Source: Trema orientale
Lineage: Eukaryota > Streptophyta > Magnoliopsida > Rosales > Cannabaceae
Direction of reading: 5' to 3'
NCBI GenBank assembly: GCA_002914845.1
Contig: JXTC01000095.1
Span: 651,112 to 715,111 of the forward strand
Length of the DNA: 64,000 nt
Part shown: piece after piece, positions 60,196-64,000 of the stretch
Numbering within the stretch: the first letter of the stretch is position 1
How the letters are laid out: each line of letters opens with the position of its first letter
The notes under the pieces: generated by a model
What the model was told of the DNA's origin: nothing
What the model saw: the letters and a program-made list of their open reading frames with translations, nothing else
Database searches by the model: none
Position numbers and translations under genes: made by a program

Positions 60196-60654
60196 GCAGG
60201 GAAATGATCATCTTGCATCCCCAACTTTTACTATGTATATTACTGTTACTTGTATAGCATAAATTCTATAGCTGAGGGACAACCTTTGCCTGCAGGTTAT
60301 TATATATACATAGTCCTGGAATTTTGAAATATTATAAGTTCGAATTTTTAATTATATTTTGTTGGGTTTAATTGAAAAACTTTGTTAGAACCATGGGCTA
60401 AAAGGCAATTTTTAAGGACTTATTTATGGAGAACTTGGGATAAGGAATCTATGCGCAAAAATAGAACAATATTTCGCCATTTTGGACCAACCACATGACA
60501 AATTACTATCTCTCCCTTTTTCTTTCCTATTCTTTGTTGAAAATGGGAGATTTTTAAGGCTAGAAAGGCTAAGGGAAAAATTAGAGAGAATTTTTGTGAA
60601 AGACGAGAACTTGTATTACTACTTGAATTGTTTCTTTTTGAATTAATACAAAAT

Positions 60655-60700
60655 GAGGGGGAGGGGGGGGGGAGGGGAGGAGGGAGGAGGGGGAGGGGAA
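60655..60700 (+). repeat. G-rich tract, possible quadruplex
   Basis: More than eight runs of three or more G separated by single A on the plus strand. It lies 10-55 bases downstream of the LTR TATA box in the LTR's own sense (minus strand), where it reads as C/T. Confidence 0.85.
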
Positions 60701-60917
60701 GTACTCTATTTATACTACTCCAAAGATTATTCTTGATAGTATAACAATGCTCCATCTAACCTCTAACTACCTAATTAATTATACAATCTAACAAATATAA
60801 GAATACTCTAGAAACTTGGGTATTAAACTATGGACTATTAGACATGCACATAAAACAAGCTCAACTAACAACACAAGCCTAAATAACTAAAGGAAAAAGT
60901 ACATTAGGTATGACTTT

Positions 60918-61280
60918 TTGAGAAAATATACTAAGAATACGGTGAAGGTTAGTCCACATAATTTCGTACGATCTTTTATTGAAAAATACCAAGTTCTTTT
61001 AACGCCTGTAAAGTCCTCATCTTTCACAAATTTTGATTTGATTCTTCTACTAGCTCTATATTCTCTTCAAGTTCATTCTCTTCAACTAACCAAGTCCAAT
61101 CCTCAACCAAAATCCAATTCTAGATCCCACATAATCAAATCAAATGCCAATGAGGATGACGAGCCCGCTACCATGAATGGAGATCCAAACTTGAAGCTCA
61201 CTAAAGAGGAAGGTGTGGACTCCTGGAAAGAAAATGATGGCATTTCGAAGAAGCAAACTGTGAATGATGTAATTCTGTGA
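60918..61280 (+). CDS. Hypothetical 120-codon ORF inside the Mutator-like element
   Basis: The first third lies in the terminal repeat. A hydrophobic stretch (FDLILLLALYSL) and a polar acidic/basic C-terminal half follow (NANEDDEPATMNGDPN, KLTKEEGVDSWKEND). It resembles no family I know. It may be a captured host gene fragment or a chance frame. No promoter or splice evidence. Confidence 0.25.
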   Translation: MRKYTKNTVKVSPHNFVRSFIEKYQVLLTPVKSSSFTNFDLILLLALYSLQVHSLQLTKSNPQPKSNSRSHIIKSNANEDDEPATMNGDPNLKLTKEEGVDSWKENDGISKKQTVNDVIL

Positions 61281-61959
61281 AGGAAGAATGCTTAGTTTAG
61301 TTGGGATAGCGAAAAGGGGAATGAGCTCGAGTCAATTTGAGTTTGAAGAATTTCGGGTCTTTATTTGGATTCTATAAACAGATTTAGCTTTTTTTTTTTT
61401 TTGCTGTAGTGACCTTTAATCTTCATGAGGATTAGCCTTCTGAAAATCTCAATTCATATGAAAAAGAGAAAGGGCTGTTATTTTATTAATTTGATTGATC
61501 TAGGTAATCTTTGATCTCCATGAAGTGGATTTTTGCTTGTTTGTTTTTCGCTATTGAAATGTCTGTACTTTAAGCTAAAATTTTGTTCAATGGTGTTTTT
61601 AGATTTGGAGTATTGGTTGAATTAGTTTACTGGGTATTTGGTTGAATTAGTTTACTGGGTATTTGGCTAGTTGTTTCAACTTGATATATTTATAAATTTG
61701 TGATTTTTTTAATTGTTTTCATTGCTTTTTGTGATATCCATATACACAATAATAAACGTGAAGTATTAGAAATAGACAAGTGCTTGATGAAATCGGTAGA
61801 ATTACTAGTAATTGGTATTGTTGTATATTAGATGCTCGATAAAATAACTCAATGACAGTTAAAAAAAACAAATTATCTTGCTTGCCTTCCTATCGCTCGT
61901 TGCCAATCCTTGTTCAATGACTCACTCAATTCCTGTTACAAAGTATTTGGTAAAAAAGA

Positions 61960-62345
61960 AATCACAATAGTTTCTATGAAACTTTTATTGTTTCCAGTGA
62001 TTTGGAAAAAAAAAAAAAAAAACCACAATAGTTTATGGGAAACTTTCATGGTTTCTTGTGATTTACTTAGCTACAGGGCATTCTGCTAAGTGGAAATCAC
62101 AATGCAGGAAACTTTCGCAGTTTCTTATGATTTACTTAGCTATATAGTATTTTGCAAAAAGGAAAGCACAATAGTTTCCATGAAACCTTCGTGGTTACCT
62201 ATGATTTATTTAGCTACAGGGTATTCTGCAAAAAAGAAACCACAATGGTTTCCAAGAAATGATTTACTTACTTTGTGGTTTCCTATGATTACTTAAGTAC
62301 ATAATATTCCATTAATTGGAAACCAAATTGGTTTCCAAGAAACCT
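61960..62345. repeat. Minisatellite of GGAAACC/GGTTTCC motifs
   Basis: About five units of 70-75 bases, marked by CACAATAGTTT (62021, 62166 and variants at 62098 and 62242), GATTTACTTAGCTA, and paired GAAAC/GTTTC words. Located in the right half of the Mutator-like element. Confidence 0.75.
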
Positions 62346-62574
62346 TTGTAGTTTTTTGTAAAAAAAAAATAACTTATTTACTAAAATGCCACCGCGTTTT
62401 CTAGCTCCCAAAGTATTTAGAAAAATGCCCAAAAAAGGTCGTACGAAATTTTTATTATTTTTGAAAGCGTAAATTTGGTAATATTTTTAAAAAAATAGGT
62501 ATAAGTGTCTAAAATATGTAACTAAACTACTTAATTATGGCCCAATGGGTTACAAATAAGTTTAGTTTCTAACA

Positions 62575-62590
62575 CTCCCCCCCCCCCCCT
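62575..62590 (-). other. Polypurine tract of the minus-strand Copia element
   Basis: The minus strand reads AGGGGGGGGGGGGGAG directly before the LTR start TGTTAG. It primes plus-strand DNA synthesis in intact elements. Confidence 0.75.
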
Positions 62591-62599
62591 TAAACTTGG

Positions 62600-62845
62600 T
62601 TTGTGACAGCGAATTAATTTTTTAGCTTCAGAAAATCTTCATGCTTGAGTGGTTTGGTGAAGATATCTGCTACTTGGTCTTGAGTCTTTACATACTTCAG
62701 CTCCACATAATTTCTTGCAACACATTCTCTTATGTAATGATAATGAGTATCGATGTGCTTACTTCTATCATGGAAGACAGGATTTTTGCCAAAACAATTG
62801 CTTATTTATTGTCAATTTAGATCTCAGTGGGTTCATTTTGCAGAA
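62600..62845 (-). pseudogene. Copia RNase H C-terminal fragment
   Basis: The minus strand reads VFHDRSKHIDTHYHYIRECV, ARNYVELKYVKTQDQVADIF and TKPLKHEDFLKL, the standard Copia RNase H ending. Upstream stops and an indel (near 62790) show decay. Homology is lost beyond about 62850, so the rest of pol is missing or deleted. Confidence 0.88.
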
Positions 62846-64000
62846 TGCATAGTTCCTTCTACTAGTATTCATTGGAATAAAATTCCGAAAAATATTTTTT
62901 GAAGATCATTTTCAAGAACACCATAGTTTTGTAAAATCTAGAAACGCAGCGGATTTAATATTTCTCTATTTACAAAATATTTCGGATCGTGATCTAACAT
63001 AAATTAACCCTTAATCTAGATAAGAACAATATCCGAATTCACTCCACAACCTTCTCGTCTTCCCATCTATTTTCGAAAGCCGTTTAATTGATCCAGTGGG
63101 TGGTCACCTTCTTGATTCCTAACAAATAGGTCTACAGACAAATACGAAGATAATCTTCTCGAACTGATTTCTCCGGGATGGCCGAAACACCAAGGATGGT
63201 GAATCCCCTAGTGTGGCCGATTTTCTTCTGCTCTTCCTCTCTCTATTTTTCGTGTGACAATCTCTTCTCAAGGGATGTTTCACGTGTAATTCATTTAACT
63301 AACAGTTAGAGAACTTTTCTCTCAACTATAGAGAGATTAGTAAACCCTAATGGGCTTATTGGGGTTGTTGGGCTCAACTGATCATTAAATAACTATTAGG
63401 CTTTAATTTAAGCTAGACAGGAGACCAGATGGATCCATAAAGCCCAAGCTCCAATGGACTATATACCCACAATCATAATTAACTCATAATTATGATTGGG
63501 CCTTGTCTATTAATATTGGGGCACACCACTATAGACCCAATATTGAACTCTTGGACTAAATGTCATTTATTTTCTGTGAAGCTTATTATCAAATAATTAG
63601 CTCGATCTATTTAGCATATACTATTCCTGTAGACGTACCCCCAATGCAATGTCGTACTAGTAAGGTGAAATTACTGTATTACCCTTCTAGTACATATTTA
63701 CCTTTGAGTTACTATTTTTCATCTAATGGATAATAATTGACTACGGTGTTTGTATCTACTTATACCAACACAGCCAAATTCACATAGTGAATACCGATGC
63801 CCTGGTTTATATTATCCAAGTACTTGAAAAAACTCAAAATGACATTGATGTAGAACAAGAGTGAAATTTAGAATAGATGAGAGAAAGAAGAGAAAGAGAG
63901 GAATTTAAGAAGAATTTAGAGAAGAATAGGAAGAACTTTAGAGAGAGAAGGAGAATACTAGAGAGAGAATTTCTGAATAGTTGTATATCATTAATCAAGT
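62846..64000. other. Unassigned repeat-like DNA to window end
   Basis: No supported ORF. The phrase 'aaacgcagcgga' (62942) is common in plant retrotransposon-related repeats. The last 130 bases are a purine-rich GAGAGAA region that could be the start of another LTR leader. No boundary could be set. Confidence 0.35.

Larger units (their letters stand above)
60893..62518. mobile_element. Mutator-like element inserted in the Copia LTR
   Basis: Flanked by near-identical 9-bp sequences TAACTAAAG (60884-60892) and TAACTAAAC (62519-62527), the TSD size of Mutator-like elements. Ends are loosely inverted over about 90 bases, best at ATTTCGTACGATCTTTT (60960) against the complement of AAAAGGTCGTACGAAAT (62435). 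No transposase. Removing it restores a continuous LTR. Confidence 0.6.
60535..62574 (-). repeat. 3' LTR of a minus-strand Copia element, split by an insertion
   Basis: On the minus strand it starts TGTTAGAAACTAAAC (62574) and ends CCCATTTTCAACA (60535). It is about 405 bases once the 60893-62518 insertion and one TSD are removed. It is preceded by a G-rich polypurine tract and RNase H coding sequence in the right order. A TATAAATA promoter box is at 60714-60707. No 5' LTR is in the window. Confidence 0.75.

Overview
This is a gene-poor, transposon-rich stretch of a flowering-plant nuclear genome, most likely a eudicot. The reasons are AT-rich intergenic DNA, an intron with plant splice junctions, plant cytosolic HSP70 genes, a BAHD acyltransferase, and nested Ty1/Copia, Ty3/Gypsy, CACTA-like and Mutator-like elements. 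I cannot name the species.

Layout. 1-11300 holds only repeats: an LTR-like remnant, a 1.7 kb CACTA-like element (2078-3822), a region with a recurring TGTTGCAACA palindrome, a MITE, and a minisatellite (about 9590-10530). 11366-15236 is a two-exon HCT-like BAHD acyltransferase whose 2.5 kb intron is swollen by nested inverted-repeat elements. A MITE and a decayed partial copy of its second exon follow (to 16233). 16927-18888 (-) and 28651-30618 (+) are two intact intronless cytosolic HSP70 genes arranged head to head. The interval between their start codons is enlarged by a decayed Ty1/Copia element (21505-27855, TSD ATTAC).

32167-47021 is a 14.9 kb Ty3/Gypsy element of the Tat/Ogre type (TSD CTAGT, 1.85 kb LTRs, two RNase H domains, two H2C2 modules). 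It lies inside a small open reading frame on the minus strand. The halves at 47200-47027 and 32166-32005 join exactly in frame over one TSD copy, so the insertion appears to have broken a gene for a small, possibly secreted, cysteine-containing protein. The 4.8 kb between pol and the 3' LTR carries a tandem array of short hairpins with compensatory arm changes (41481-42186) and an antisense coiled-coil ORF (45071-44463).

47390-64000 is repeat debris: three same-orientation ends of one Mutator-like family, a tandem LTR-internal-LTR-internal-LTR structure (about 49970-52370), an internally deleted minus-strand Gypsy remnant (about 55795-59935), and a minus-strand Copia 3' end whose LTR is split by a 1.6 kb Mutator-like insertion (60893-62518).

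The likely functional host genes are the BAHD enzyme (phenylpropanoid-type acyl transfer) and the two HSP70 chaperones. Nothing suggests they act in one pathway. Coordinates of decayed elements are by eye; no database comparison was possible.
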